A stretch of DNA of 5,981 nucleotides from Bacteroidota bacterium (GTDB lineage Bacteria; Bacteroidota; Bacteroidia; Bacteroidales; VadinHA17). The translations under genes and the position numbers were made by a program. Where the stretch lies: assembly GCA_015222065.1 (NCBI GenBank), contig JADFUQ010000351.1, forward strand, positions 1 to 5,981. The letters run 5' to 3'. Below the pieces are notes generated by a model, which was not told where the DNA came from, ran no database searches, and saw only the letters and a program-made list of their open reading frames with translations. Positions 5,812-5,981 of this stretch are shown one piece after another; the first letter of the stretch is position 1; each line of letters opens with the position of its first letter.

Positions 5812-5981
5812 CTACTTCTTTATAATAGTGAATTTCACTTTCCTTACGGAAAAAGCATCCTCTCCCGAAAACACAACATGGGCTGTTTTCCCGTCTTTGC
5901 TTATCCATTTTGTTGGCATACACATGGTTTCGCCGGGACCCATGTCCCACTCCCGTGTATAATACACGGTTCGCCATAGGC
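5812..5981 (-). CDS. C-terminal end of an unidentified, probably exported protein (DUF4185-like tail suspected)
   Basis: Only the last 55 residues and the stop codon (TAG, complement of 5812-5814) are present; the gene continues past the right edge. The frame is set from base 5979 leftward. The peptide contains RTVYYTREWDMGPGE, then MPTKWISKDGK and HVVFSGEDAFSVRKVKF. A run of the form W-D-x-G-P-G-E, P-T-K-W, S-x-D-G-K-T, V-F-S-G-x-D-x-F-S-V-R recalls the end of secreted DUF4185-type (beta-propeller-like, carbohydrate-associated) proteins; this is from memory and moderate at best. The composition is that of a real protein, whereas the opposite strand here (plus frame 5729-5962) begins in the octamer array and is not convincing. 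It is upstream of the carboxypeptidase on the same strand, but the 213 bp repeat-filled gap argues against close coupling. Confidence 0.75.
   Translation of the reverse strand, partial: LWRTVYYTREWDMGPGETMCMPTKWISKDGKTAHVVFSGEDAFSVRKVKFTIIKK

Noticed and set aside
5729..5962. Plus-strand frame of 77 codons
   Set aside because: It begins in the TTCCATT octamer array and then runs antisense to the coherent minus-strand C-terminus.

Overview
The window looks like chromosomal DNA of a Bacteroidota bacterium, most likely from the Bacteroidales/Marinilabiliales side. The basis is the protein families (a FISUMP-domain protein, an MG2 protein with a TonB-plug-like segment), start codons preceded by A/T-rich sequence instead of Shine-Dalgarno sites, A+T-rich coding sequence, and intergenic DNA full of 7-8 bp tandem repeats. 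No rRNA, tRNA, transposase, phage gene or CRISPR array was seen.

Layout. Bases 2-637 (+) are the 3' part of a FISUMP-domain protein gene whose start lies before the window. Fourteen bases after its stop begins an unbroken 240 bp array of thirty 8 bp units (652-891), bordered by small heptamer repeats. Next is an 832-residue exported MG2 (macroglobulin-like) protein with a TonB-plug-like segment near its C-terminus (958-3456, +). It converges on, and overlaps by 39 bp, a HAD-family phosphatase/phosphomutase gene (3418-4116, -). A 324 bp A+T-rich spacer with decayed repeat words follows, then an exported M14 zinc carboxypeptidase gene (4441-5598, -). Upstream of that is a 213 bp spacer holding three different short tandem arrays, and last the 3' end of another minus-strand gene (5812-5981) that runs off the right edge.

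The genes do not form an obvious pathway or operon. Three of the five products are probably exported or surface-associated. The observation most worth following up is the C-terminus of the FISUMP protein. Its last ~35 codons alternate invariant-looking residues in adenine-free codons with variable-looking residues mostly in NNY codons, as expected of the variable region of a diversity-generating retroelement (DGR) target. No reverse transcriptase or template repeat lies in the window, so this remains a hypothesis. The second point is the octamer array right after it, whose units differ at two two-state sites in all four combinations.
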